Positions 46,701 to 55,223 of a DNA stretch of 57,150 nucleotides are shown here, piece after piece (position 1 is the stretch's first letter; the number at the start of each line of letters is the position of its first letter). Made by a program: the position numbers and the translations under genes. This DNA comes from Phycisphaeraceae bacterium (GTDB lineage: Bacteria > Planctomycetota > Phycisphaerae > Phycisphaerales > UBA1924): positions 1 to 57,150 of the forward strand of contig JAJTHN010000028.1 of the NCBI GenBank assembly GCA_021297895.1, in the 5' to 3' direction. The notes under the pieces are model-generated. The model saw only the letters and a program-made list of their open reading frames with translations. It did no database searches and was not told the DNA's origin.

Positions 46701-47639
46701 GTGATTCGTCGCGACCACCAACCAGACCGATTGCTCCTCGCAGTCGTTCGCTCTCTCAACGCTTTGCCCAAGCCGGTGCTGTTGAGCGCGTGCCTTCTCG
46801 TCGTTGGCGGCCTGGCCCTGCTCGACCGGGCCACCGGACCTTACATCTCTTTGGCCGTCTTCTACCTCCTGCCCGTCACCTGCGCGACCTGGTTCCTCGG
46901 ACGATCCTTCGGGCTGGCCATCGCCACCATCTGCGGCGGGCTGTGGTTCCTCGATCAGTACTCCGTCGTCCCGCAGGACATGCCCCTGCCCGTCATCGCC
47001 TGGATGTGCGTTGTCCGCATGACCTTCTTCATTCTGGTCATGTGGCTCATCGCGACCCTCCGCGCACACGCCGACTTCCAACGCGCTCTGGCCAGCACCG
47101 ACGAGATGACCGGCGTGGCCAACCGCCGCGCGTTCCTCAACACCGCGCAGCGCGAGCTCGCCCGCGCACGCCGTCTGGGCACGCCGCTGACCGTCGCGTT
47201 CCTCGACGTTGACAACCTCAAGCCCGTCAACGACACCCTCGGCCACGCCACCGGCGACGAGGTTCTCCGCATCCTGGCACAGACCATCGCCAATCACATC
47301 CGCGAGTCCGACCTCATCGCCCGCATCGGCGGCGACGAGTTTGTCGTCCTGCTCCCCGACACCGACCACGCCTCCGCCGACGCCGTGGTCTCCAAACTCC
47401 GCTCCCTGGTCGCACGCGAAATGGCCGCTCGAAACTGGCCCGTCACCACCAGCATCGGCGTCGCCACCTTCCGCCGCGCGCCCGTCAGCGTCGAGGAACT
47501 CATCACCCGCGCCGACGCTCTGCAGTACGACGTTAAGCGCAACGGCAAGGACCGCATCCTCCACCAGGTCTTCGACAACCCGACCCGCGCGCCCGCCGGC
47601 GACGCTTCCCCGTCCGACCCCAGCGCCGCCGCGGCGTGA
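46701..47639 (+). CDS. membrane diguanylate cyclase (GGDEF)
   Basis: A 312-residue protein with about four membrane helices (about 25-130; LPKPVLLSACLLVVGGLAL, YISLAVFYLLPVTCATWFL, AWMCVVRMTFFILVMWLIATL) and a C-terminal GGDEF domain. The catalytic motif is intact (RIGGDEFVVLL), and an R-x-x-D I-site (RESD) lies five residues before it, so the enzyme should make cyclic-di-GMP and be inhibited by it. Start is a GTG at 46701; the 84-nt gap after the RNase H gene contains a TATCT-type box. It precedes a DUF3293-like gene with a start/stop overlap. A PilZ receptor candidate is encoded at 22385. Confidence 0.92.
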   Translation: MIRRDHQPDRLLLAVVRSLNALPKPVLLSACLLVVGGLALLDRATGPYISLAVFYLLPVTCATWFLGRSFGLAIATICGGLWFLDQYSVVPQDMPLPVIAWMCVVRMTFFILVMWLIATLRAHADFQRALASTDEMTGVANRRAFLNTAQRELARARRLGTPLTVAFLDVDNLKPVNDTLGHATGDEVLRILAQTIANHIRESDLIARIGGDEFVVLLPDTDHASADAVVSKLRSLVAREMAARNWPVTTSIGVATFRRAPVSVEELITRADALQYDVKRNGKDRILHQVFDNPTRAPAGDASPSDPSAAAA

Positions 47640-47641
47640 TG

Positions 47642-47647
47642 TACGCT
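47642..47647 (+). promoter_or_regulatory. -10-like TACGCT, 6 nt before the DUF3293 start
   Basis: TACGCT ends 6 nt before the GTG at 47654, just after the GGDEF stop. The hexamer is the same as before sucD and other genes. It also argues for 47654 over the in-frame GTG/ATG at 47636/47639, which would lie upstream of the box's expected start site. Confidence 0.35.
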
Positions 47648-47653
47648 CACCGC

Positions 47654-48088
47654 GTGCACGACCCCGGTCTTCTCCTCGCCTTCAGCGCCACGCACTACTG
47701 CGTCCTGATGCCCCGCGCCTGCCTCATTCTCCGCCCGGACACGCCCGCGCCCGACGCTCTCTCGCTGCTCCGCGAAGCGCGTTGGTCCAGCATCTCCATC
47801 ATCACCGCGCACAACCCGCACGCGACACCCGCCACGCCCCAAGCCAACGCGCACGCACACGCACGCCTGCTCACGCTCACCGAGCACCTGGCCGATCGCC
47901 GACTGCCCAGCATCAACCGCGACCCCTCGCGCCGATGGCCCGATGAGCCCGGCCTGGCGCTGCCCGACCTGAACATCGTCGAAGCAACCGCACTGGCCCG
48001 CTCGCTCGGCCAGATCGCCTTCATCCACGCCACCATCCCCGCGCACGCCACCGATCCGCACGATCCGCCGCGTCTTGTCTGGTGCTGA
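47654..48088 (+). CDS. DUF3293-like protein
   Basis: A 144-residue protein. The pattern SISIITAHNPHATPATPQANAHAHARLL followed by SINRDPSRRWPDEPGLALP and a G-Q-x-A-F motif (LGQIAFIHAT) matches the DUF3293 family (I-T-A-x-N-P, N-x-x-x-x-x-L, the W-x-E/D-P element and G-Q). The function of that family is unknown. Two candidate starts exist: GTG/ATG 47636/47639 overlap the GGDEF stop, whereas GTG 47654 follows a TACGCT box. The gene after it begins 64 nt later. Confidence 0.6.
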   Translation: MHDPGLLLAFSATHYCVLMPRACLILRPDTPAPDALSLLREARWSSISIITAHNPHATPATPQANAHAHARLLTLTEHLADRRLPSINRDPSRRWPDEPGLALPDLNIVEATALARSLGQIAFIHATIPAHATDPHDPPRLVWC

Positions 48089-48138
48089 CCCGCCCCGCGG
48101 CCGGTGCCGCACACTCCCCCGCGCCCCGCCTCCCCACC

Positions 48139-48144
48139 TACCCT
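48139..48144 (+). promoter_or_regulatory. -10-like TACCCT, 8 nt before the P-loop fusion gene
   Basis: TACCCT ends 8 nt before the ATG at 48153 in an otherwise C-rich stretch. No Shine-Dalgarno is visible. It is in the same position class as the other TAnnnT boxes. Confidence 0.3.
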
Positions 48145-48152
48145 CCCCGACC

Positions 48153-49292
48153 ATGCGCGCCATCGTCACCGGTCAGATCGGCCTCGACAAAAAGTCCTAC
48201 ATCAACGCCGCCGCGGAGTTCGCGGGAACACAGGGCGAGTCCATCCAGGCCTTCCACGTCGGCGACATGATGTACGCCGAAACCCGCGACGTGCGCCCCG
48301 GCAAGATCCTCGACCTGCCGCTCTCTCGGCTCAACTCCCTCCGCCGCGCCGCGTTCAAGGACATCATCGCCAACAGCCGCGATCAGAAGAACGTCATCGC
48401 CAACACCCACGCCACCTTCCGCTGGCGTCACGGCCTCTTCGCCGCCTTCGACTTCGACCAGATCGCGGCCTTCAAGCCCGACCTGTTCGTCTGCCTCGTC
48501 GACAACATCGAGGTCGTCCACCACCGCCTGCACAAAGAACACGACATCGACGCCACGCTCAAGGACTGCATGGTCTGGCGCGAAGAGGAAATCCTCGCCA
48601 CAGAACTGCTCAGCCAGGCCGTGCCCGGCAGCAAGTTCTACATCCTCTCCCGCGGCCGCCACATCGACACCCGCCAGACCCTCTTCCGCCTGATCTGCCG
48701 ACCCGGCATGCGCAAGGTCTACCCGTCCTTCCCCATGAGCCATGTCGTCGACATGCCCGATGTGCTCAAGGAGATCGACGACTTCCGCGCTGAGCTGGCC
48801 AAGCACTTCATCTGCTTCGACCCGGGCGACGTCGACGAAAAACTCCTGCTCGAACGCGCCATCGCCGCCGCACGCGACGGCAAGGACTACCTCGATGTCT
48901 CCCCCCACTCCTTCGGCGGCTCCAAAGCCGCCGCGGCCGAGACCATCAAGGTCAAGGTCCGCGAGGTTCTCGACATCGCCGGCGATGTCGACGGCCAGAT
49001 CTACATGCGCGACTTCAAGCTCATCGACCAGTCCGACATGATCGTCTCCCTGGTCCCCGAACTGCCCGGCCGCGACGGCAAAGACATCCCGGGCCTTTCC
49101 TCCGGCGTCGAACGCGAACTCCAGCACGCCTGGGAACACACCAAAGAAGTCTTCGTCGTGTGGAAGCCCAAGAAGCACCCCTCGCCCTTCATCACCGAAA
49201 CGGCAACGAAGGTCTTCAAGACCGTGCCCGAGGCCATGGAGTACTTCGAAAAGAAGGGCTACTTCGGCGAGAAGAACCTTTTCGGGCAGTGA
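48153..49292 (+). CDS. P-loop kinase-like protein with deoxyribosyltransferase-like C-terminus
   Basis: A 379-residue cytoplasmic protein. It begins MRAIVTGQIGLDKKSY, a Walker-A-like loop of unusual form (G-x-x-G-x-x-K-K-S) in the position of adenylate-kinase-type nucleotide kinases, and residues 1-200 look like an NMP-kinase-type fold (DLFVCLVDNIEVVHHRLHKEH resembles the Walker-B strand region). The C-terminal ~110 residues (YMRDFKLIDQSDMIVSLVPELP..., then SSGVERELQHAWEHTKEVFVVW) resemble nucleoside 2-deoxyribosyltransferases, where a D-x-(V/I) strand is followed by a G-V-x-x-E helix. Both readings are by eye only. Inference: a nucleotide-salvage or nucleotide-sensing enzyme. The frame stays open upstream to 48075, but the ATG at 48153 starts the P-loop strand. 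Confidence 0.6.
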   Translation: MRAIVTGQIGLDKKSYINAAAEFAGTQGESIQAFHVGDMMYAETRDVRPGKILDLPLSRLNSLRRAAFKDIIANSRDQKNVIANTHATFRWRHGLFAAFDFDQIAAFKPDLFVCLVDNIEVVHHRLHKEHDIDATLKDCMVWREEEILATELLSQAVPGSKFYILSRGRHIDTRQTLFRLICRPGMRKVYPSFPMSHVVDMPDVLKEIDDFRAELAKHFICFDPGDVDEKLLLERAIAAARDGKDYLDVSPHSFGGSKAAAAETIKVKVREVLDIAGDVDGQIYMRDFKLIDQSDMIVSLVPELPGRDGKDIPGLSSGVERELQHAWEHTKEVFVVWKPKKHPSPFITETATKVFKTVPEAMEYFEKKGYFGEKNLFGQ

Positions 49293-49347
49293 GTCGGCTC
49301 TCCGGGTGGTCAGTGAACGAACTCGACCACTCGGCCATCTTCTTCCC

Positions 49348-49818
49348 TCACTCCCCATACTCCGCCCACGAGGAACTCGTCTCCGTCACGCGCACCCGCT
49401 CCAGACGCACATCGCTCTCGGGCCCCGGCAGCCGGTACGTCTGACCGTTCTCATCCGTGTATGTCTTGCCGCTGCGCAGCTCGCGCGACAGGTGCTCGTA
49501 CACCGCGCGGGCCATGACCTCCGTCGTCGGGTCCTCGCCCTCGAACACCACCACGCGCTGATCCGCGCCCATGCGGCCGAGCATCGGGTCGGCGCTGTTC
49601 ATCGCCATCGCATGGTCCCACGCGCGCACGATCGGCGTCATCGCCAGCTTCAGCGCCTTGAAGTCCGCGACCATGTCCTGCGAGTCCAGTCTCGCCGCGC
49701 TGAACACCACATCGATCCGTCGGCTATGCCCGTGCGGAAATCGGCACAGCCCGGCGTGCTTGCTGAGCATGTGCCCCGACTCAACCTCGAACGACTTGCA
49801 GACGCGGTACCTGAGCAT
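49348..49818 (-). CDS. queD: 6-carboxytetrahydropterin synthase (QueD/PTPS family)
   Basis: A 156-residue zinc enzyme that turns dihydroneopterin triphosphate into 6-carboxytetrahydropterin in queuosine synthesis. Zinc-binding His residues appear in SGHMLS and FPHGHSRRIDVV, and the catalytic Cys in LCRFPHGH. The Asp/His pair (DHAMAMN) and the terminal ETSSSWAEY loop, equal to the family's W-E-T-x-x-x element, are in place. A short extra loop with an acidic stretch (FEGEDPTTE) is present. A TATTGT box lies 8 nt before the ATG at 49818, supporting that start over the in-frame ATG at 49830. No other queuosine gene is in the window. Confidence 0.88.
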   Translation of the reverse strand: MLRYRVCKSFEVESGHMLSKHAGLCRFPHGHSRRIDVVFSAARLDSQDMVADFKALKLAMTPIVRAWDHAMAMNSADPMLGRMGADQRVVVFEGEDPTTEVMARAVYEHLSRELRSGKTYTDENGQTYRLPGPESDVRLERVRVTETSSSWAEYGE

Positions 49819-49826
49819 CAGGGCCA

Positions 49827-49832
49827 ACAATA
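49827..49832 (-). promoter_or_regulatory. -10-like TATTGT, 8 nt before queD
   Basis: On the minus strand TATTGT (four of six bases of TATAAT) ends 8 nt before the ATG at 49818, in a short AT-containing stretch with no Shine-Dalgarno sequence. The divergent serine hydrolase gene starts at 49866 and has its own GGAGG. Confidence 0.4.
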
Positions 49833-49865
49833 GGAACCCGCACGCACATTCACGGAGGCCAGGTC

Positions 49866-51227
49866 ATGCCCGTTCGAGTTCTCCCCGCACGCCTCGCCGC
49901 GCTGGCCCTCGCCGCTTCCTGCATCGCCACGCTCGCGCCCGCGACTGGCCCCGCCATGGGCCGCGCCATCGGCCAGTCGCAGCCCACCGACGCCACGCCT
50001 CCAGCCCCCACCGTCCAGGTCGGCACCGCCCCCGTCGCGGCACCCGCCCCGCGCTCGTGGCCCACCCTCAACACCGCCGCGCCTCGCCGCGACCTGGCCC
50101 CGCGCCTGGCCAAGGTCCTGACCGATACGCCCGAGATTCCCGGCATCGGTGCCGCCATCATCCGCGATGGCGCCCTGGTCGCCCTCGGCGTCGCCGGCAC
50201 GCGCTCCAAGGACTCGACAACCCCCGTCCTGCCCACCGATCACTGGCACCTGGGCTCTTGCACCAAAGCCTTCACCGCCACCCTCGCGGCCATCCTCGTT
50301 GAAGATGGCGTCATCACCTTCGACACCACCCTCGCCCAGTCCTTCCCCGAACTTGTCCCGGGCATGTCGCCGCACTGGCCCGACATCACCCTCGCTCAAC
50401 TCTTCAGCAACTCCGCCGGCATCACCGGCGACATGCGCGCCGGCGGCCTCTGGTCCCGTCTCTGGAATCACGCCGGCCCCGAGTACCTCGCCCGCTGGCA
50501 CGCGCTCGAGACCATGGCCGCTAGGGCCTCCGATGCGCCCCCGGGCACAAAGCACATCTACTCCAACGCCGGCTTCACCTTCGCCGGCCTCATGCTCGAG
50601 CGCGCCACGGGCCGCCCGTACGATTCGCTCATCGCCAAGCACCTCTTCGCTCCGCTGGGCATCACCGATCCCGTCTGGGGCGTCGCCGGTGCCGACACCG
50701 CGCAGGATGCCAAGACCCCCGCCACCATCTGGGGCCACACCCGCGCCGGCAAGCCCTTCATGCCCGCCCGCAACGCCGACAACCCCCCCGCCATCTCCCC
50801 CGCGGGCCGCGTCAGCCTCACGCTCGAGGACTGGGCCCGCTTTGTCAACCTCCACCTGATCGGCCATCGCGCCGCCTTCCCGCCCGCAGCACCCACCACC
50901 GCCGCACCATCCGCCACCGCACCGCCCGCCACCGCACCGCCCGCCACCGGGCTCCTCCCGCAGACCGTCCGCACGCTCCACACCCCGCCCATCGCAGGGA
51001 CCGACTACGCCTTCGGCTGGGTCGTCCAGCCTCTGCCCGGCTTGGGCACCACGCTCTGGCACAACGGCTCCAACACGACGTGGTACGCCTTCATGCGCTT
51101 TGCCCCCGAACACAACGCCGCCACCATCGTCGCCGTCAACATCGCCTCCCCCGGCGCAACCAAGGCCGTCAGCCAACTCGTCGAAGAACTCCTCCGCACC
51201 GAGTTGAACATCGCCAAGCCCGACTGA
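49866..51227 (+). CDS. exported serine beta-lactamase-like hydrolase
   Basis: A 453-residue exported protein of the class C beta-lactamase/penicillin-binding-protein-like family. Signal peptide (LAALALAASCIATLAPAT), an Ala/Pro linker, then the catalytic domain: S-x-x-K in LGSCTKAFTA, Y-x-N in YSNAGFTFAG, and a third motif H-N-G-S in LWHNGSNTTWY. All three active-site boxes are present, so it should be an active serine hydrolase, for example an esterase, D-aminopeptidase or carboxypeptidase. A Pro/Ala-rich insert (PAAPTTAAPSATAPPATAPP) splits the domain, which is unusual. GGAGG lies before the ATG. The substrate is not evident. Confidence 0.88.
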   Translation: MPVRVLPARLAALALAASCIATLAPATGPAMGRAIGQSQPTDATPPAPTVQVGTAPVAAPAPRSWPTLNTAAPRRDLAPRLAKVLTDTPEIPGIGAAIIRDGALVALGVAGTRSKDSTTPVLPTDHWHLGSCTKAFTATLAAILVEDGVITFDTTLAQSFPELVPGMSPHWPDITLAQLFSNSAGITGDMRAGGLWSRLWNHAGPEYLARWHALETMAARASDAPPGTKHIYSNAGFTFAGLMLERATGRPYDSLIAKHLFAPLGITDPVWGVAGADTAQDAKTPATIWGHTRAGKPFMPARNADNPPAISPAGRVSLTLEDWARFVNLHLIGHRAAFPPAAPTTAAPSATAPPATAPPATGLLPQTVRTLHTPPIAGTDYAFGWVVQPLPGLGTTLWHNGSNTTWYAFMRFAPEHNAATIVAVNIASPGATKAVSQLVEELLRTELNIAKPD

Positions 51228-51374
51228 TCGCGCGACGCTCGCGAACGAACAGGCCTCTGCGTCGCCCCGCCTCGTCATGACCGCACAGTTTGTCGCATTC
51301 GCTGCGCTTTGGCCGTGGCCACATCTCGCCCTCGATCCACCCAAACAAGGGATTTTTCCTTGAATACTGCATCC

Positions 51375-51403
51375 TTGACCCGTTTGTTAGTGAACACTAA
51401 TTC
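51375..51403 (+). promoter_or_regulatory. promoter upstream of the DUF2339 gene, with a palindrome
   Basis: TTGACC (51375-51380), a 17-nt spacer and TAATTC (51398-51403) suggest a sigma70-type promoter, though the -10 match is weak. The spacer holds a perfect palindrome, TTAGTG-AA-CACTAA (51387-51400), a candidate operator between the -35 and -10 boxes. No linked regulator gene is known. Confidence 0.4.
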
Positions 51404-51430
51404 ACACTCCGTTCAACCCCAGAGGCCCCC

Positions 51431-53893
51431 ATGACCATGCCGCAAGACTCCAACCAATCGCCAGGTTCAGGCCCCTCTCCCGCCCCTGCCACCGCGGCCG
51501 ACCCCCGCGTGGATGCCTTGATTTCCCGCCTGGATGGCCTGGAATCAGAGGTTGTCAGGATCCGGACGCACCTTCGCCTCCCGGCTCTGGCCAAACCACC
51601 GGCCGCGGCCCCAACCCTGGGCCCAATCCCGGCCCCCGCCCCGGCCGCGACCGCCCAGCCGCTGACGCCGACCAAGGACTTTCTTCGGGATCTGGCCCAG
51701 CGCCGAAGCGCCGCTCACACCTCGCGGCAATCCGACCCGGCCGCATCCGCCGATGCCCCTCGGCCCGCCGCCACGACCCCCGGCTCTACGCCGGACACCG
51801 CCCCAGTTACCCGCGCCGCCCAAGTCACCACCGATGAGCCCCCATCGACCGCCCCCGATGAGCGCTCGCTCATCGAGCAGATCGTCGGCGGACGCGTGCT
51901 GGCCGTGCTCGGCGGGCTCACGATCGTTCTGGCCATGACCCTGTTCCTCATCATGGCCTACGACCGCGGCTGGATCGGCAACATCCCCGGCGAGGTCCGC
52001 TGCCTGGGCATCGCGCTGCTCGGCACCGCGTTCTGCTTCCTCAGCGTCGTGGCCCGTCGACGCAACGCGCCCTGGCCCGCGGTCGGCCTCGGCGCCGCGG
52101 GAATCGCCGGTCTCTACGCCGCGGCGTACGCGGCACACACAACATTCCAGATTCTCCCTCCCGCCGCGGCGCCGTACTCGCTCCTTGCGTTGCTCATCGG
52201 CGGTGTGTACTTCTCCTGGCGTCAGCAACTCGGGACGCTCGCGGTCGTCACCGTCATCGCCAGCACCATCGCCCCGCTGCTCATCCGCGCCCCGGAGGGC
52301 ACCGCATTCGCCTTCCCCACGCAGATGCTCGTGCTCTGCGCGACGATGCTCATCCTCACGGTCCTTGACCGCTCGCGCTTCTCCGCCGCCGCGTCGCTGG
52401 CCATCACACTGACCATGCTCCTTGGCTGGCCCTGGGGCTTCGAGCATCGCTCAACACACCCGCTGCTGGTCATCATCTTCGCCGGCACGCTCTGGATGAT
52501 CACGCACGCGACCCTCGCGTACCTCTCGCGTCCCCAAGCCGCACCGCCCGCCGATCCCGAAGCCGAAACCGGCACCACCACGCCCACGCGCGCCGCACGA
52601 TCGATCTCGCACCTGGGCGCGATGGGCGTCACCGCCTGGACCGTCGCCCTGAGCATGATGGTCCTCGATCACTCGGCGCTCGCGCCGACACTCCTCGCCC
52701 CGCTCGCGCTCACCGTCGCCTCGCTGGCCCTGGCGCTGGCCTTTGCACCCATCGGCCAGACGCTCACGCGGGCACCCGTCTCCGCCGCGCAGCGCTTCGC
52801 CACGCTCATGCTCATCCAGACCGGCGCGCTGATCATCCTCTGCATCGCCGATGCGACACACGGCCCCGCGGCGTACTTCGCCTGGACCGTCCTCGGCGTC
52901 GCCGCCACCCTCGCGGCCCTGCGCCTGCGCTCCACCGGCCTGCTCGTGTACGCCGGCTCGGTCCTCGTGCTGGCCACCATCCGCCTTGCGCTGCTGGTCG
53001 CGACCGGCGTGTTCGATACCGACCCGACTCCGCTCCTGCTCGGCGTCAACATCGCACCCGCGATCGCGCAGGCTTCGATCGTCGCCGCCGCGTGGCTGCT
53101 GGCCGCGTACGCCGCGGCATCGCTCCTCCGCCCGACGCAAACCTCCGGCCCGCTCGGCACACCGATCCCCGCATCGATGCTGACGCTCATCGCCCACGCA
53201 ACGCTGCTTACCGCCGCGCTTGTCCAGCAGCGCACTGCCGCCGGCGTGGCCATCACGATCATGCTCGCCGCGGGTCTGGCCACGCTTCTGGGCGCGCTGC
53301 TCCGCCCATTCCGCGTGCACTCGCTCGCGTTCGCCGCGTTCTTCGCGGCCATGATCATCGGCCTTCTGGGCATGCTGCCGAGCTGGTCCTCGCACCTTTC
53401 GCCGAACCAGTCGCTCCTGCACCCGGCCGTCGCCATGCTCGCGCTCTTCGCCGCGGGCATGTACACGCTGCGAGCGCTCTCCGACGCGGCCCCGCCCAAC
53501 GACCGACCCGGCGTCGTCGCCCAGTCCGCCGGCGCCATCACCCCGATGATCGCGTTCTTCACCTGGGCCGTCTCCTCCTTCGAGGTCGCGCGCCTCGTCA
53601 GCGACCTGACCCGGGATCAGACAACCCAGAGCGTCACGGTGTCCATCTGGTGGGCCGCGTTCGCAACAGCGCTCGTGGTCTTCGGTTTCCTGCGCGAGCG
53701 CCCGGCGGCGCGCCTGCTGGGCCTGGGCCTGCTCATGCTCGCCGGCGGCAAACTCGTCACGTACGACCTCGCCTCGGCCAACCCCACCTGGCGCATCATC
53801 GCCCTGTTCATCGTCGGCCTGCTCATGCTCGCCGTCGCCACCGCATACGCCCGCTTCTCACGCCTCTCCCGCGAACGCGCGGCCACGCCGTGA
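51431..53893 (+). CDS. DUF2339 multi-pass membrane protein
   Basis: An 820-residue membrane protein. The N-terminal ~145 residues are a soluble, Pro/Ala-rich stretch with a short coiled-coil-like start (ALISRLDGLESEVVRIRTHL). Then the DUF2339 signature begins: IEQIVGGRVLAVLGGLTIVLAMTLFLIMAYDRGWIGNIPGEVRCLGIALLGT. More than 20 hydrophobic segments follow. The function of DUF2339 proteins is unknown. The promoter upstream contains a palindromic operator-like site, so expression may be regulated. Confidence 0.85.
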   Translation: MTMPQDSNQSPGSGPSPAPATAADPRVDALISRLDGLESEVVRIRTHLRLPALAKPPAAAPTLGPIPAPAPAATAQPLTPTKDFLRDLAQRRSAAHTSRQSDPAASADAPRPAATTPGSTPDTAPVTRAAQVTTDEPPSTAPDERSLIEQIVGGRVLAVLGGLTIVLAMTLFLIMAYDRGWIGNIPGEVRCLGIALLGTAFCFLSVVARRRNAPWPAVGLGAAGIAGLYAAAYAAHTTFQILPPAAAPYSLLALLIGGVYFSWRQQLGTLAVVTVIASTIAPLLIRAPEGTAFAFPTQMLVLCATMLILTVLDRSRFSAAASLAITLTMLLGWPWGFEHRSTHPLLVIIFAGTLWMITHATLAYLSRPQAAPPADPEAETGTTTPTRAARSISHLGAMGVTAWTVALSMMVLDHSALAPTLLAPLALTVASLALALAFAPIGQTLTRAPVSAAQRFATLMLIQTGALIILCIADATHGPAAYFAWTVLGVAATLAALRLRSTGLLVYAGSVLVLATIRLALLVATGVFDTDPTPLLLGVNIAPAIAQASIVAAAWLLAAYAAASLLRPTQTSGPLGTPIPASMLTLIAHATLLTAALVQQRTAAGVAITIMLAAGLATLLGALLRPFRVHSLAFAAFFAAMIIGLLGMLPSWSSHLSPNQSLLHPAVAMLALFAAGMYTLRALSDAAPPNDRPGVVAQSAGAITPMIAFFTWAVSSFEVARLVSDLTRDQTTQSVTVSIWWAAFATALVVFGFLRERPAARLLGLGLLMLAGGKLVTYDLASANPTWRIIALFIVGLLMLAVATAYARFSRLSRERAATP

Positions 53894-53989
53894 GCGCTCC
53901 GGCGCCTCCGAAATGACCGCCACGCCCCGGAGAGAGACGGGGCATGGCAAGATCATCACTCGGATTCTTCGCTCCAACCCCCACCGCCA

Positions 53990-54751
53990 TCAGCGCCGAC
54001 GTCGCATCAGGCCGCCCACGCCCAGCATCGCCAGCCCGGCCGCGGCGGTCGGTGTCGGGATGATCGCGTTGATCCCGCCCTCGCGGATGCGCGTGATCTC
54101 CGTCGGGCTCAGCGCGCCGCGGATGAAGAACGCGTTGTCCATCTGCCCGCCGAAGAACTCGCCGAAGGCGGGGTTCGAACCCAGACGGACAAACGTGTTG
54201 CCCGAGCCCGCGGTCGAGAGCGTCGTGAAACTGCTGCCGTTGACATGCAGCGTCACGCTGCCGGCCGTCTGGTCGTACACCACCGCGACAAACGCCCACT
54301 CGTTGGCCACCACCGGCGCGCCGCCCAGCACCCCCGAGCCGGTGAACGCCGAGTACCCCGTCAGGCCGCCGCGGAAGTCGATCCCCAGGCTGCGATCAAA
54401 GCCGCCGCTGTCGTGGCTGATGAACTGGCGGATCGGGCTGTCGAAGTCATCATCGACCCGCACCCAGCATCCCATCGTCAACTGCGGCAGCGCGGTCGGG
54501 TTGATGTCCAGCCCGATCTGCAGGAACGAGTTGATGCCGTTGAAGAACGCCGAGCCGCCCTCGAACCCGCCGGACGCGAACGTGACATTCGTGTTCGTCG
54601 GCGTGTAGCCGTTGCCGCTGATGTCCGCGAACGACGCATCATCGAACGAGTACAGCGCCAGAAGCTGCGCATGCGCCTGCGGCGCCATGCCGCCGATCGC
54701 CAGAGCAACACCCGCCGCCATCGCCACCGCCGAAGTTCGCGTGATCATCAT
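53990..54751 (-). CDS. secreted LamG-domain protein with PEP-CTERM-like tail
   Basis: A 253-residue secreted protein: signal peptide (AVAMAAGVALAIGGMAPQAHAQ), then a laminin-G/concanavalin-type beta-sandwich, LALYSFDDASFADISGNGY...GGSAFFNGINSFLQI...LTMGCWVRVDDDF...NEWAFVAVVYDQTAGSVTLHVNG, and a C-terminal sorting tail, IPTPTAAAGLAMLGVGGLMRRRR: a Pro-containing motif, a membrane helix and an Arg cluster, as in PEP-CTERM proteins processed by exosortase. No exosortase gene is in the window. GGAGG lies 7 nt before the first of two ATGs. Confidence 0.88.
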   Translation of the reverse strand: MMITRTSAVAMAAGVALAIGGMAPQAHAQLLALYSFDDASFADISGNGYTPTNTNVTFASGGFEGGSAFFNGINSFLQIGLDINPTALPQLTMGCWVRVDDDFDSPIRQFISHDSGGFDRSLGIDFRGGLTGYSAFTGSGVLGGAPVVANEWAFVAVVYDQTAGSVTLHVNGSSFTTLSTAGSGNTFVRLGSNPAFGEFFGGQMDNAFFIRGALSPTEITRIREGGINAIIPTPTAAAGLAMLGVGGLMRRRR

Positions 54752-55223
54752 CTCAAACCTCCAGAGCCACCCGCGGCCATGTCCGCCCGCCACCTCGGCG
54801 GAGCCGACAGGCCGGCAATCGAGACCAGAGGGTAACGCGTGCCTGTCCGGAAGCAACCATTTTGGTACAAGATAAAATCGGCACTGCGTGTCTCGAGTGT
54901 TTTTGACACGCCGCTCAGGCCCCACGCCCCCTGATCGCGTGGACCGTGCCGCGCGCCGGCCAGTCCCCCATCTGGTTCGCGGGCCGTACCCCAAAGCACA
55001 TACGCCTTGACGATCGCCGTACTGAGAACGGGAGTCTGTCTGGAGTGCGGCGATCCATACTCGCGTCAACAGGTCAGGCAAGCGTGGATACGATCCTGCA
55101 TCCATATGCCATAGCCGCCCACGCGAGAGTCCGGAACTCGCGGGCGCAGTTCATTGCCAAGTGACGAACCCCAGTCGAAGAGGTCTACCACACAAGCCCC
55201 CCTCGGCTGTTCGACCACACACA
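54752..55223. other. intergenic region without a recognisable gene
   Basis: About 470 nt. Near 54840-54910 it is locally AT-rich and should hold the promoter for the LamG gene (a TATCTT on the minus strand). The rest contains short open frames with no recognisable composition or ribosome site. I see no RNA gene or repeat. Confidence 0.4.

Noticed and set aside
48138-49358. 406-codon minus-strand frame, acidic
   Set aside because: Antisense to the P-loop fusion gene; Gly/Asp/Glu/Val-rich composition typical of reverse shadows.
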